From positions 1 to 34,610 of the forward strand of contig JANWIR010000030.1 in assembly GCA_025449805.1 (NCBI GenBank): 34,610 nucleotides of DNA, read 5' to 3'. Below the pieces are notes generated by a model. That model was given only the letters and a program-made list of their open reading frames with translations. It made no database searches and had not been told where the DNA came from. Below are positions 1-12,839 of the stretch, piece by piece (the stretch's first letter is position 1; each line of letters opens with the position of its first letter). Source of the DNA: Acidimicrobiales bacterium. Its GTDB lineage: Bacteria; Actinomycetota; Acidimicrobiia; Acidimicrobiales; RAAP-2. The translations under genes and the position numbers were made by a program.

Positions 1-1
1 C

Positions 2-385
2 TACCTCGTCATGGCGCGCGAGATTCAGCGTCACCCCGTGCGCGGCACGGTGGCCCACGTGGACTTCCAGGTCGTCGACCCCAACAAGCCGGTCGTCGCC
101 GAAGTGCCGCTGCACGTCATTGGTGACGCGGTTGAAGTGCGGCACGCCGACTGGGAAGTTGACCAGCAGATGTTCAGCCTGGAGATCCGCACGCGTCCCG
201 ACCGCATTCCGAACTTCATCAACGTTGACATCTCGGAGCTCAAGGCCGGTCACACGATTCGCGTGAGCGACCTCGTGCTGCCCGACGGTGTTGTCGCGGC
301 GGCTGAACCGTCGGTCGCGGTCGTGGCGACGCACGCCGGTCGTGCCGCCAAGGCCACCGCTGGCCCCGACGCCGCCACCGCCTAA
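2..385 (+). CDS. rplY: 50S ribosomal protein L25/CTC-type, 5' truncated by the window edge
   Basis: Open frame runs through base 2 (YLVMAREIQRHPVRGTVAHVDFQVV...). The REIQRHPVRG..HVDFQ core is L25/CTC-like. Located directly before pth. Confidence 0.9.
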   Translation, partial: YLVMAREIQRHPVRGTVAHVDFQVVDPNKPVVAEVPLHVIGDAVEVRHADWEVDQQMFSLEIRTRPDRIPNFINVDISELKAGHTIRVSDLVLPDGVVAAAEPSVAVVATHAGRAAKATAGPDAATA

Positions 386-390
386 CTTCC

Positions 391-1002
391 GTGGCGCTTC
401 GACGCGCCCTGGAGGAACGTCGCGGTACGCCGAGCACGTGGCTCGTGGTGGGACTGGCGAACCCCGGCACGCAGTACGAAGGCTCGCGCCATAACGTCGG
501 CGGCGACGCGGTACGCCTCGTCGCCGAGCGACGCCACGTCACCTTGCGTCTCGAGAAGCGTCAACGCGCGTGGAGTGCGACCGTGGCGACGCCGTCGGGT
601 CCGGCCACGTTGGCCGTACCCACCACCTTCATGAATGAATCGGGCGCGGCCCTACCGGGTCTGCTGCGCCGTTGCTCACTCGACGACCTCACGCACCTCG
701 TTATCGTGCACGACGAACTCGATCTCGAACCCGGTCGGCGACAGCTGCGACTCGGGGGCGGGCTCGCCGGCCACAACGGTCTGCGCTCCATCGCCTCGAC
801 GTTGTCGACGCAAGAGTTCGCGCGTCTGCGCGTCGGTATCGGTAAGCCCCCCACTAAAGAGCAGGGGGCCGACTACGTGTTCGGACGCCTCCGCGGCGCG
901 CGCCGCGCCGCGCTGCGCGCCGACGTGGAGGCCGCCGCCGACGCAATTGAGACGCTCCTCGAGGAGGGTTTCGAGGAGGCCCGGCAACGAGTGAACGCGT
1001 GA
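391..1002 (+). CDS. pth: peptidyl-tRNA hydrolase
   Basis: LVVGLANPGTQYEGSRHNVG, FMNESG, HDELDLEPG, GGLAGHNGLRS, RLRVGIGKP are Pth signatures. GTG start. Confidence 0.96.
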   Translation: MALRRALEERRGTPSTWLVVGLANPGTQYEGSRHNVGGDAVRLVAERRHVTLRLEKRQRAWSATVATPSGPATLAVPTTFMNESGAALPGLLRRCSLDDLTHLVIVHDELDLEPGRRQLRLGGGLAGHNGLRSIASTLSTQEFARLRVGIGKPPTKEQGADYVFGRLRGARRAALRADVEAAADAIETLLEEGFEEARQRVNA

Positions 1003-4000
1003 GCGAGATCGACGCCCTCGGACGCGTCTTGGACGCGGTGGCGCCGAGTCTGCGCGCCAACGTCGCCGCGGACGGTTTCGTGGCGAGCAACTTCGCGACG
1101 CCCGTCACCGTGGCCGCCCTGGCGTTGGAGCGCCCACTCAGCGTCGTCGTGGTGGCGACGTCGGCCGACGCCGAACTCACCCGTGAGGCGTTGGCCGCCT
1201 GGCTCGGCGCGACGGCCGTCGAGCTGTGGCCGGGCTGGGACACCCACCCGCTCGAGCGCGTCAGTCCCGACGTTGAGGTCATGAGCCAACGAGCCCTCGT
1301 GCGGTGGCGTCTGCGCAATGGTGACGCCCCCCGCGTGGTCGTGGCCTCGGCGCGCGCCGCGGCCCAGTTACTGGCGCCGGATTGGCTCGAGCCGTTCGTC
1401 GTCGCGCGCGGTGATGAACGTGAGCGCGATCAACTTCTGGAGAACCTCGTGGCGCGGGGCTATCGCCGCGAACACCTGGTCGAGCACCGCGGTGAGTTCG
1501 CGGTGCGCGGTGGCATTGTCGACCTGTGGCCGGCGCAGCGCGACGAGCCGGTGCGTCTCGACTTCTTCGGTGACGAGATTGAACGCCTGACGGTCTTTGA
1601 TATCGCGAGTCAGCGTTCGACGCGCGACCTCGACGAGGTCGTGGTGGCCCCCGCGCGTGAGTGGATTCCCTCGGCGGCGACGCGCGAACGCGCTCGGGAC
1701 TGGCGTGAGCGCGAGGCGTGGGGTGCGGCCAGTTTTGATCGACTCGCGAACGGCGAACTCTTCGACGGCATGGAGGGGTGGATGAGCCTCTTCGTCGACG
1801 AGCGTCGAACGTTGCTCGACGAGGTCGTCGCGAGCGTCATCGTGGTCGAACCGTCGCGAGTGCGCGCGCGACTCGATGATCTCCTCGACGAGGAGCGTGA
1901 ACTCGCCGGCGCGGTCGCCGCCACCTGGCAGGCGAGCGCGTCGGTGCCTTTGTTGCACCGGACCTACGACGAGGTCTTCACCGACGTCGACGTCGCGCTC
2001 GAAAGCGCGAGCGGGGGCTCGCTCGCGCTCACCTCGCCGCCGCCGGTGCAGGGCGACGCGTCGCGCATTGCCGCCCTCGTGCGGTCCTGGTCGCGGACTC
2101 GGCGCGGCGTGGTGCTGAGTGCGAACGCGGCGTCGGTCGAACGCGTCGCGGCGCAGTTGCGCGCCGAGGGTCTCGAGGTCACGACCGATCCCGCGCGGGT
2201 GCTCGACGTGCGCGTGAGCGTGGTCGAGAGCTCCTTACCGCTCGGCTTTGCCCTCGACGACCCCGAGATCGTGGTCTGGAGCGAGGCGGACCTCAGCGGA
2301 CGTCGTCACGTGCCGCGCGCGGTGCGCGCGCGCTCGCGCAACGTTGACGGCTTCTTCGACGACCTCGCGGTGGGCAGCTACGTCGTGCACCGCCAACACG
2401 GCGTGGCGCGCTTCTCGGGCACCACCACGCGCGCCATCAACGTCGTGACGCGTGACTACCTCATCGTGGAGTTCAAGGACGGGCGCAGTTACTGGCCGAC
2501 CGAGCAGATCGACGCACTCACGCCCTACGCCGGGGGAGACGCGCCCGCCCTCTCGCGCATGGGCGGGGCCGAGTGGCAGCGCACGCGCGCCAAGGCGCGC
2601 GCGGCGGCCTTCTTAGTCGCCCAGGAGTTGGTCGATCTCTACCGACTGCGCAGCGTCGCGACGGGCTACGCCTTTAGTCCCGACAACGACTGGCAGCGTG
2701 AGATGGAAGAGCAGTTCCCCTTCACGCTGACCGCCGATCAGGCCCAAGCCATCGCCGACGTGAAGAGTGACATGGAGTCGCCGCGCCCCATGGACCGACT
2801 GGTCTGCGCCGACGTGGGCTTTGGCAAGACCGAGATTGCGCTGCGCGCCGTGTTTAAGGCTTTCCAAGACCACAAGCAGGCCGCCGTCTTGGTGCCAACC
2901 ACGCTGCTCGCGAGCCAACACACCGCCACCTTGAGTGAGCGTTTCGCGAGTTTCCCCGTCAAGGTGGCGATGCTCAGTCGCTTCGTCGACGAGGCCGAAA
3001 CGGCCGCCACCATCAAGGGTCTCGCCGAAGGGACGATCGACGTCGTGGTGGGGACGCACCGCTTGCTCTCGGAGTCCGTCGTCTTTAAGGATTTGGGCCT
3101 TTTGGTGGTGGACGAAGAGCAGCGCTTCGGCGTAAATCACAAAGAGGCGATTAAGGCGCGCTCGGTCGGGGTGGACGTGTTGACCTTGAGCGCCAGTCCG
3201 ATCCCGCGAACCCTCGAGATGGCCTTCGCCGGGATTCGTGACCTCTCGATGGTGACGACTCCGCCGGCCGATCGCCGGCCCATCCTCACGCACGTGGGTG
3301 AGTACCGCGAGGCCGCGGTCGTCGAGGCGATTCGCCGCGAACTCCTGCGCGAGGGTCAGGTCTTTTTCGTACACAACCGGGTATCGGACATTGACCAGGT
3401 CGCGCGTCGCCTGACCCAGTTAGTGCCCGACGCGCGCGTGGCCATCGCGCACGGTCAGATGGACGAGGGCACGCTCGAACGCGTGATGATTGATTTTTGG
3501 GAGCGACGATTCGACGTACTGGTCTGCACGACGATCGTGGAGTCGGGCATCGACCTGCCCTCGGTCAACACCTTGATCGTCGACCGCGCCGAGCGACTGG
3601 GTCTTGGTCAGATGCACCAACTGCGCGGTCGTGTCGGGCGCAGTGGTCAACGCGCCTACGCCTACCTCTTTCACAACGCCGATCAAGTGCTCTCCGAGAC
3701 GGCCTACGAACGCCTGCGCACGATTGGCGACAACACGGCGCTGGGCAGTGGCTTCAAGATCGCGATGCGCGACCTCGAGATTCGCGGGGCGGGCAACTTA
3801 CTCGGGCACGATCAATCGGGACCGGTCGCCGCGGTCGGCTACGACCTCTACGTGCAACTGGTCGCCGAGGCGGTCGCCGAAGCGAAGGGCCAACTACCCG
3901 AAGAGTTAGTGGCGGTCACCCTTGACGTGCCGGGTGAAGCGCACCTGCCCACGACCTACGTCGAGGCCGACGACGCGCGCCTGGAGGCCTATCGCCGCCT

Positions 4001-4385
4001 GGCGGGCGTGCGCACGATGGACGAGTTGGCGGACCTGGCCGACGAATGGGTCGACCGCTACGGCGAATTGCCGGCGCCCGCGCAGGGACTGCTCGACCTG
4101 GCGGCGCTGCGCGTGACGTGTCTCGAACTGGGGGTCACCTCGATCGTGGTCCAGCCAGCGCGCGTGGGTGTGCGCTCGACGCCGGTCGTAAAGATTGGCC
4201 CGTTGACCTTGAGCCTCAGTCAACAGACGCGCCTGCGACGACTGCACGGCTCACGGGCCTACGACGAGGACACGCGCGAACTGCGCCTCGAGCGACGCGC
4301 GACGGAGGTTACGCCGCGGGCCCTGCACGATCTGTTAGTGGACGTCAGTGCGAACGCGACGACGTCGAATGTCTCGGTAGGCTGA
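999..4385 (+). CDS. mfd: transcription-repair coupling factor (DEAD/DEAH helicase)
   Basis: 1128 aa; DRLVCADVGFGKTEIALRAVFKA, DEEQRFGVNHKE, LSASPIPRTLEMA, RGRVGRSGQRAYAYL, GAGNLLGHDQSG. GTGA overlap with the pth stop. Confidence 0.98.
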   Translation: MSEIDALGRVLDAVAPSLRANVAADGFVASNFATPVTVAALALERPLSVVVVATSADAELTREALAAWLGATAVELWPGWDTHPLERVSPDVEVMSQRALVRWRLRNGDAPRVVVASARAAAQLLAPDWLEPFVVARGDERERDQLLENLVARGYRREHLVEHRGEFAVRGGIVDLWPAQRDEPVRLDFFGDEIERLTVFDIASQRSTRDLDEVVVAPAREWIPSAATRERARDWREREAWGAASFDRLANGELFDGMEGWMSLFVDERRTLLDEVVASVIVVEPSRVRARLDDLLDEERELAGAVAATWQASASVPLLHRTYDEVFTDVDVALESASGGSLALTSPPPVQGDASRIAALVRSWSRTRRGVVLSANAASVERVAAQLRAEGLEVTTDPARVLDVRVSVVESSLPLGFALDDPEIVVWSEADLSGRRHVPRAVRARSRNVDGFFDDLAVGSYVVHRQHGVARFSGTTTRAINVVTRDYLIVEFKDGRSYWPTEQIDALTPYAGGDAPALSRMGGAEWQRTRAKARAAAFLVAQELVDLYRLRSVATGYAFSPDNDWQREMEEQFPFTLTADQAQAIADVKSDMESPRPMDRLVCADVGFGKTEIALRAVFKAFQDHKQAAVLVPTTLLASQHTATLSERFASFPVKVAMLSRFVDEAETAATIKGLAEGTIDVVVGTHRLLSESVVFKDLGLLVVDEEQRFGVNHKEAIKARSVGVDVLTLSASPIPRTLEMAFAGIRDLSMVTTPPADRRPILTHVGEYREAAVVEAIRRELLREGQVFFVHNRVSDIDQVARRLTQLVPDARVAIAHGQMDEGTLERVMIDFWERRFDVLVCTTIVESGIDLPSVNTLIVDRAERLGLGQMHQLRGRVGRSGQRAYAYLFHNADQVLSETAYERLRTIGDNTALGSGFKIAMRDLEIRGAGNLLGHDQSGPVAAVGYDLYVQLVAEAVAEAKGQLPEELVAVTLDVPGEAHLPTTYVEADDARLEAYRRLAGVRTMDELADLADEWVDRYGELPAPAQGLLDLAALRVTCLELGVTSIVVQPARVGVRSTPVVKIGPLTLSLSQQTRLRRLHGSRAYDEDTRELRLERRATEVTPRALHDLLVDVSANATTSNVSVG

Positions 4386-4389
4386 ACGG

Positions 4390-5475
4390 GTGCGCCGACT
4401 CGTCGTTCTTCTGGTCGTGGCGCTGGTGGGCGTCACGTTCTACGGCGTGAGCGGACGCGCCGGCGGGCTGCGCGTCAATGGCGCGACCGTCTCGGGATCC
4501 ACGATGCGCGCGGAACTGAACGCCATTGCCCAGAGTTCGACCCTCCAGTGCTACTTGAGTGCGCTCAACAACGTGTCCGAATCGCCCGGGGCCGGCGGCG
4601 CCACGTTGAGCGCCGCGGCCGTCGCCGCGTGGAGTGACGCGCGGATTCAGGGACTGACGATCGCCCACTACGTCACGACGACCTTGCACCACACGCCGAG
4701 CGCCACCGAACTGCGCACGGCGCGACTCTCGTTGGAGGGCGAGTTGACCCAACAGGTCAGCGCGCACGCCCTGACCTGTCCGGGCACCGCCGCGCAGGCG
4801 CTCGACGCCATGACGCCCGAGATGCGCCACAGTGAACTGGTGGACTGGGCCGCGTCGCTCTACTTAGAGGCGAAGTTGAATAGCACGCTGCCGCTGACGA
4901 CGCCCGCTCTCCAGAGTTATTTCCTCGCGCACCCGTCGAACTACGACACCCTGTGCGTCTCCATTGCGGTCGTGGCACCGGCGTCGGTCGCTACTTTCGA
5001 GGCCGCGGCGCAGGGCGGCGCCTCGGTGGCCACGCTCGCGCACTCGTTCTCCCTCGACGCGGCCTCGGCCAAGCACGGCGGCGCCTACGGCTGCTTCTCA
5101 CCGCTGAGCAGCTCGTACGCGGCGATTCGCGGTGACGTCGCCGGTGAGGGACTGAACCGCTTCGCCGCGGCGCCCCAGTACGTGAACCTCGGGGGCACGA
5201 CGTACGCCCTGTTCGTCGCCGTGACCAAGCGCTCGCCGACGCCCTTCAACCTGGCCGAACCACTGGTGCTCGTTGACGTGCGCAGCCAGAACGCCTCGAG
5301 CGCGAACACCCTGGAAAAGTCGCTCGAGTACCGCGCGTCGGTCTACGTGGACCCGGCCCTCGGGCGTTGGGGACTCGACACGACGGGCCCGCGGGTCTTC
5401 ACGCCCGCGCTGCCCTCGAGCGCTACGGTCTTGAGCCCGGCGTTGCTGCAGAACAACCCGGCGACCTATCACTAA
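4390..5475 (+). CDS. secreted or membrane-anchored SurA/parvulin-like peptidyl-prolyl isomerase (degenerate)
   Basis: N-terminal hydrophobic signal/anchor. GGASVATLAHSFSLDAASAKHGGAYGCF resembles the parvulin A..S.D..SA..GG.LG.F pattern, followed by VDPALGRWG, which resembles the SurA-like C-terminal V(N/D)PR(Y/F)G.W. Sits between mfd and mazG. Confidence 0.65.
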   Translation: MRRLVVLLVVALVGVTFYGVSGRAGGLRVNGATVSGSTMRAELNAIAQSSTLQCYLSALNNVSESPGAGGATLSAAAVAAWSDARIQGLTIAHYVTTTLHHTPSATELRTARLSLEGELTQQVSAHALTCPGTAAQALDAMTPEMRHSELVDWAASLYLEAKLNSTLPLTTPALQSYFLAHPSNYDTLCVSIAVVAPASVATFEAAAQGGASVATLAHSFSLDAASAKHGGAYGCFSPLSSSYAAIRGDVAGEGLNRFAAAPQYVNLGGTTYALFVAVTKRSPTPFNLAEPLVLVDVRSQNASSANTLEKSLEYRASVYVDPALGRWGLDTTGPRVFTPALPSSATVLSPALLQNNPATYH

Positions 5476-5476
5476 G

Positions 5477-8636
<3,160 letters not shown>

Positions 8637-8646
<10 letters not shown>

Positions 8647-9125
8647 CCTTTCGCGACGCGACGCACGAGCAGTGCGCGGAGGTCGCGCGACTCTTGGGTC
8701 GGGCGCCGGCCGGACGTTTCGCCGTCGTCGTGCGACGCCCGAGCGGTGAGGCGGTGGTGATTGAGAACGAACCGCACCTGCTCGACGGCACCCCGATGCC
8801 CACGTTGTACTGGCTCGTCGACCCCACACTGCACGACGCGGTGAGCCGCCTCGAGAGTGAGGCGGGCGTGCATCGCTACGAAGCAATGGTGGACGACGAG
8901 ATCCTCGCGGCGACGCACGCGCGCTACGCCGCGCGGCGCGCGGCGCGCGTGGTACGAACCGATCTCGTCCAGCCCGCCGGCGGCGTGGGCGGGACGCGCG
9001 TGGGTATCAAGTGTCTGCACGCGCACCTCGCGAACTTTCTGGTGCACGGGGACGATCCGGTGGGCGAGATCGTCAGTCACCTCGTTGACGTCGCCGACCT
9101 CGTCGTGATCGATCCGCGTGACTAG
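8637..9125 (+). CDS. DUF501 domain-containing protein
   Basis: LLGRAPAGRFAVVVR...PTLYWLVDPTLHDAVSRLES.AGVHR...GGVGGTRVGIKCLHAHLANFLVHGDDPVGEIV is the DUF501 pattern. Sits between a DivIC-like gene and ppx. TTG start (8637 or 8643). Confidence 0.88.
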
Positions 9126-10053
9126 GACCGTCGCCGCCCTCGACTGTGGCTCAAACTCGACGCGACTGTTTATCGCCGACAGTGCGGGCGTGGCCCGCAC
9201 GCGCCGAACCCACATCACCCGGTTAAGCGCCGGGGTCGACGAACACGCGACACTCCGCGACGACGCTATGGAGCGCACCTTTGCGGTGTTGCGCGAGTAT
9301 CGACGGGCTATGGACGCCGAAGAGGTCGACCAGGGACTGCTGGTCGCGACGTCGGCGGTCCGCGACGCGCGCAACGGCCAGGACTTCCTCGCGCGCGCGG
9401 GCGAGATCGTGGGCGTCCAGGCGCGAATCTTGAGCGGCAACGAAGAGGCGACGTTCTCCTACGACGGCGCCACCGCCGACCTGGTCCCGAGCGAGCGACC
9501 GACAATGATCGTCGACATTGGCGGGGGATCGACCGAGTTGGCGGTCATGATCGACGGCGAGCTGCGGTCGTTTTCGATGCAACTGGGCTGCGTGCGCGTG
9601 ACCGAGCGAGCGCTCGGCGCCGGGGTCGTGTCCCCCGAGCGGCGCGCCGCCGCCGAAATAATGATTCAGCGTGAACTGGAGCGGGCCTTCGCGAGCGAAC
9701 CACGCTTCGGTGACGTCGTGGGCGCGGTGCGTCTGGTGGGACTCGCCGGCACGGTCGCCACGCTGGTCGCCCTCGAACGCGCCGTCGCAACCTACGACCG
9801 CGCGGCCCTGCACCACCAGACGCTCACTCGACGTCAGGTCGTGCACTGGCGCGATCGCCTCAGCGCCGAAACGCCCGAGGTTCGCTTGGCGCACTCCGGT
9901 ATGACCGAGGGTCGCGAGGACGTGCTCGCGGCGGGGCTCTTCGTCCTCAGCGCCGTGATGGAGCGCTTCGGGGTCGATGACGTGCTCAGCAGCGAGAGCG
10001 ACATTCTCGACGGCATGGCCGCCTCGATGCTCACGCTAAGTTCCCCCGGGTGA
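9118..10053 (+). CDS. exopolyphosphatase / guanosine-pentaphosphatase (Ppx/GppA) family
   Basis: VAALDCGSNSTRLFIAD, VATSAVRDARNG, LSGNEEATFSYDGA, MIVDIGGGSTELAV, VGLAGTVATLVALE. GTG start overlapping the DUF501 gene. Confidence 0.93.
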   Translation: MTRTVAALDCGSNSTRLFIADSAGVARTRRTHITRLSAGVDEHATLRDDAMERTFAVLREYRRAMDAEEVDQGLLVATSAVRDARNGQDFLARAGEIVGVQARILSGNEEATFSYDGATADLVPSERPTMIVDIGGGSTELAVMIDGELRSFSMQLGCVRVTERALGAGVVSPERRAAAEIMIQRELERAFASEPRFGDVVGAVRLVGLAGTVATLVALERAVATYDRAALHHQTLTRRQVVHWRDRLSAETPEVRLAHSGMTEGREDVLAAGLFVLSAVMERFGVDDVLSSESDILDGMAASMLTLSSPG

Positions 10054-10087
10054 GCATCTGTCACGATGGAGTGGTGAGGAGTCGTTC

Positions 10088-10711
10088 ATGAGCGCGCGCG
10101 CGGTCTATTCACCCGTCACGCTGCACGGGCGGCGCGTGATACTGCGCCCGTTGGGTGAGTACGACTACGAGGGTTGGCACGACGTGCGGGTTCGCTGTCG
10201 CGACTGGCTGGTGAAGTGGGAGCCGCGTTCGGCGCACTCCTCGCACCTACCCGAGGACCAGCGCAGCTTCGTGGGTCGTTGCGCGCTGCGCGAACGTGAG
10301 CGCCAACTCGGCACCGGTTACGGATTCGGCATCTTCGTCGACCAGCGTTTCGTGGGGGAGATCACGCTGTCGTCCATCCAACGGGGCCCGCTGCAGTCGG
10401 CCTTTATTGGCTACTGGATTGACGAAGCCTTCGCCGGGCGGGGTCTCATGCCCGAATCGGTGATCACCCTGCTTCAGTACGCCTTTGAGTCGTTGCGACT
10501 GCACCGCATTGAGATCAACATCATCCCGCGCAACGCGTCCTCGCGACGCGTCGTCGAAAAGCTCGGTATCCGTTTCGAGGGCATAGCCGAGCGCTACCTC
10601 GAGATCGACGGCGCCTGGGAAGATCACGCGCGCTACGCCATCACCGCCGAGGAGTGGGCCGACCGCGCGCCGGAACTCGTCACCCACTGGCTGTTGCCGC
10701 TCGACGCCTAA
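10088..10711 (+). CDS. GNAT family N-acetyltransferase (RimJ/RimL type)
   Basis: RRVILRPLGEYDYEGW...FVGEITLSSIQRGPLQSAFIGYWIDEAFAGRGLMPESV...LHRIEINIIPRNASSRRVVEKLGIRFEGIAERYLEIDGAWEDHARYAIT. GAGGAG RBS upstream. Confidence 0.93.
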   Translation: MSARAVYSPVTLHGRRVILRPLGEYDYEGWHDVRVRCRDWLVKWEPRSAHSSHLPEDQRSFVGRCALRERERQLGTGYGFGIFVDQRFVGEITLSSIQRGPLQSAFIGYWIDEAFAGRGLMPESVITLLQYAFESLRLHRIEINIIPRNASSRRVVEKLGIRFEGIAERYLEIDGAWEDHARYAITAEEWADRAPELVTHWLLPLDA

Positions 10712-10718
10712 GCGTCGA
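10701..10718. terminator. 7-bp perfect hairpin TCGACGC-CTAA-GCGTCGA between convergent genes, possible bidirectional terminator
   Basis: Perfect inverted repeat with a 4-nt loop; the loop includes the TAA stop of the acetyltransferase. No U-tract. Confidence 0.5.
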
Positions 10719-10726
10719 CGTGACCT

Positions 10727-11656
10727 TTACAACGCTTCGTAGGCGCGCCCGCGAAGTTCGGTAATGGTGGCGGTGCGCAGTGTCGCTCCGAGCGACTGCG
10801 CGACTTCGAGCGCGCCGAGTGCCCCCTGCCGTGAGAAGACGACGAGCGCGTCTCGTGGCCCTCGCGCGAGCACCGGTCCGTGGAGTCGCGCGCTCGCGAC
10901 GGCTCGTCGAACCTCGTCGACGTCGACCTCGGCCGGCAGGGTCACGACGGGGTTCTCGTAGCGCGTCGTACGAAGTTGTCGCATATCGCGCAGCATCTGG
11001 CGCGAGTCGCGCCCCACGCGCACCGACGAGCCTTCAACGTCGTCCCACGTCACGAGTTGGGGTTCGACGCGCAGCCCCAAGCGGTCCGCGAGGTAGAGAA
11101 TCTCGAGATCGAAGGCGAAGCCCTCCACCAGCGAGATCAACGCGAGGAGGCGGGCGCTGGCGAGTCGAAATCCCTTGAAGCCACACTGGGTGTCGCGCAG
11201 GGTCGTGCCCGTGTAGTGACGGGCGAGTCGATTAAAGAGAGCGCCCGCGTAGGTGCGCAGCCGCTGGTCGTAGAGGATATGGCCGTCAATGGCGCGCGTG
11301 CCCGGCGCTACGTCGACGCGTTCGAGGGCCGACACGAGTTGCGCGGCGTGGTGGGGGTGAATCGCCATATCCGCGTCGGCGGTGATCACGGCGTCACCGG
11401 TCGCGAGCGACAGCCCGAGACGAAGCGCCGCTCCCTTACCGAGATTCGTGTCGTGGCGCACGACGCGAAGACCCGCGAGGTGGCCGTAAACGAGGTGCGC
11501 CTGGCGCAGCGTGTCGTCGCTCGAGCCGTCGTCGATGATGATGATCTCGACCTCGTGGGCGCCGAGTTGATCGAGTGTCGGCGCGAGACGCGAGAAGCCC
11601 TCGGCGAGACGCGGCCCTTCGTTGTACGCCGGGATAACGAGGGTGAGGGCGGGCAC
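10727..11656 (-). CDS. family 2 glycosyltransferase (dolichyl-phosphate sugar transferase-like) with extra C-terminal domain
   Basis: LTLVIPAYNEGPRL, IIIIDDGSSDDTL, NLGKGAALRLGLSLATGD, ITADADMAIHP, DTQCGFKGFR, FAFDLEILYLADR. GTG at 11656 is preferred over the ORF-track start. Confidence 0.9.
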   Translation of the reverse strand: MPALTLVIPAYNEGPRLAEGFSRLAPTLDQLGAHEVEIIIIDDGSSDDTLRQAHLVYGHLAGLRVVRHDTNLGKGAALRLGLSLATGDAVITADADMAIHPHHAAQLVSALERVDVAPGTRAIDGHILYDQRLRTYAGALFNRLARHYTGTTLRDTQCGFKGFRLASARLLALISLVEGFAFDLEILYLADRLGLRVEPQLVTWDDVEGSSVRVGRDSRQMLRDMRQLRTTRYENPVVTLPAEVDVDEVRRAVASARLHGPVLARGPRDALVVFSRQGALGALEVAQSLGATLRTATITELRGRAYEAL

Positions 11657-11663
11657 GTGACGC

Positions 11664-12833
11664 TTAGGGACGTGCCGCGCCGATGAGACCCGAGGTAAAG
11701 AGCGGGGCCAGAGACACACTGGTGCCCGAATGCGCGGCGGCGATGGTGGTGTTGACGCCCCACGGTCCACTGCCGACGTACATGACCTCGTGGTCGACCG
11801 CGTGGTCACCGTCGAGGTTGTAATAGAACAGCAGGTCGCCGGGCTGTAACTGCGTGAGTGGTACGTGGTGCATGGCCGGCCACTGGGTCTCGGTGGTGCG
11901 CGGAATCGCGATGCCGGCCTTCGCCCAGGCCCACTGGGTCAGACCCGAACAGTCAAAGCCCACGCCCGGCGTCTCGCCGCCCCACACGTAGGGCACGCCG
12001 ATTTGGCTCTTCGCGAACGCAACGGCGGCTAAACCCTGTTTGGAGCCGGCGATTTCGGCGATGGCGGGCACGGTGATGGCCGACTGGATGGCCGAGATGA
12101 CCTGGTTGGCGGCGCTCTGGCCACCAACGACCGAAGCCGCGTTGATGGCCTGGGTCTCACCGGCCTGGTTGTGCGCCCGTGCGGCGGCGACGCCGGCCGC
12201 GATCTCGTAGGTGATGATCTCGCCCTTGAGACGAGTAGTGACCTTCTCTAACGTGGCGCGCGTTTGGTTGGAGCGTTGGATGTTTTCCGCGAGCAGAAAC
12301 TGCATGGCCGCGGTCTGGTGCTGCTTTTGGAGGCGCTGCGCGGCGAGTTGCGCGACGGTGTGCTCGAGCGACTTCTTCTGGGCGACGTACGTATCACGCA
12401 GTTGATTCAAGTCACCCACCACCTGTTGCTCGTAGACGTTGCGCGCGTCGGCGTTGGTGACCTTTTGGCGAAACAGCGAGAGAATCTGCGCGTCGGCGGC
12501 GCCGAGGACGTACGCGCGCACGACCGCCACGACCAACTGCTGCGACGTGGCGGCGATCGAGGTCCGCTTGGAGGCTTCTTGACTCTGGAGTCGTTGAATG
12601 TTGGCTTCGATGACGGCCAGCTTCGCCTTGTCGGCGTCGTACTGGTTCGCCGCAATTTCACTGGCCTTCTCTTGCTGGGAGAGCTCGAGCGAGAGCGTGG
12701 CGATCTGGCCCTGGGTCTGTTGGATCGACTGGGCCTGCGCCACCAGGGGGGTCGCCAAGGCCGCCACGAGGGTCGCGGCGAGAACTACGAGGGGGGTCGT
12801 TCGTGTCGTGCCCCGACGACGCACGCGAAACAT
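11664..12833 (-). CDS. secreted NlpC/P60 family peptidoglycan endopeptidase with N-terminal coiled coil
   Basis: Signal peptide, long coiled coil, then KSQIGVPYVWGGETPGVGFDCSGLTQWAWAKAGIAIPRTTETQW...LQPGDLLFYYNLDGDHAVDHEVMYVG. Cys in DCSG with downstream His (DHEVMYVG). Confidence 0.95.
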   Translation of the reverse strand: MFRVRRRGTTRTTPLVVLAATLVAALATPLVAQAQSIQQTQGQIATLSLELSQQEKASEIAANQYDADKAKLAVIEANIQRLQSQEASKRTSIAATSQQLVVAVVRAYVLGAADAQILSLFRQKVTNADARNVYEQQVVGDLNQLRDTYVAQKKSLEHTVAQLAAQRLQKQHQTAAMQFLLAENIQRSNQTRATLEKVTTRLKGEIITYEIAAGVAAARAHNQAGETQAINAASVVGGQSAANQVISAIQSAITVPAIAEIAGSKQGLAAVAFAKSQIGVPYVWGGETPGVGFDCSGLTQWAWAKAGIAIPRTTETQWPAMHHVPLTQLQPGDLLFYYNLDGDHAVDHEVMYVGSGPWGVNTTIAAAHSGTSVSLAPLFTSGLIGAARP

Positions 12834-12839
12834 AGAACC

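Noticed and set aside
2613-3374. 253-aa ORF on the minus strand inside mfd
   Set aside because: Antisense shadow ORF caused by high GC and codon bias; mfd on the plus strand is unambiguous and the antisense translation has no recognisable domain.
9223-9894. 223-aa minus-strand ORF in ppx/gppA
   Set aside because: Antisense shadow; the Ppx/GppA motifs on the plus strand are decisive.
10880-11686. 268-aa plus-strand ORF over the GT2 gene
   Set aside because: Antisense to a clear GT2 (minus); low-complexity charged translation without family signal.
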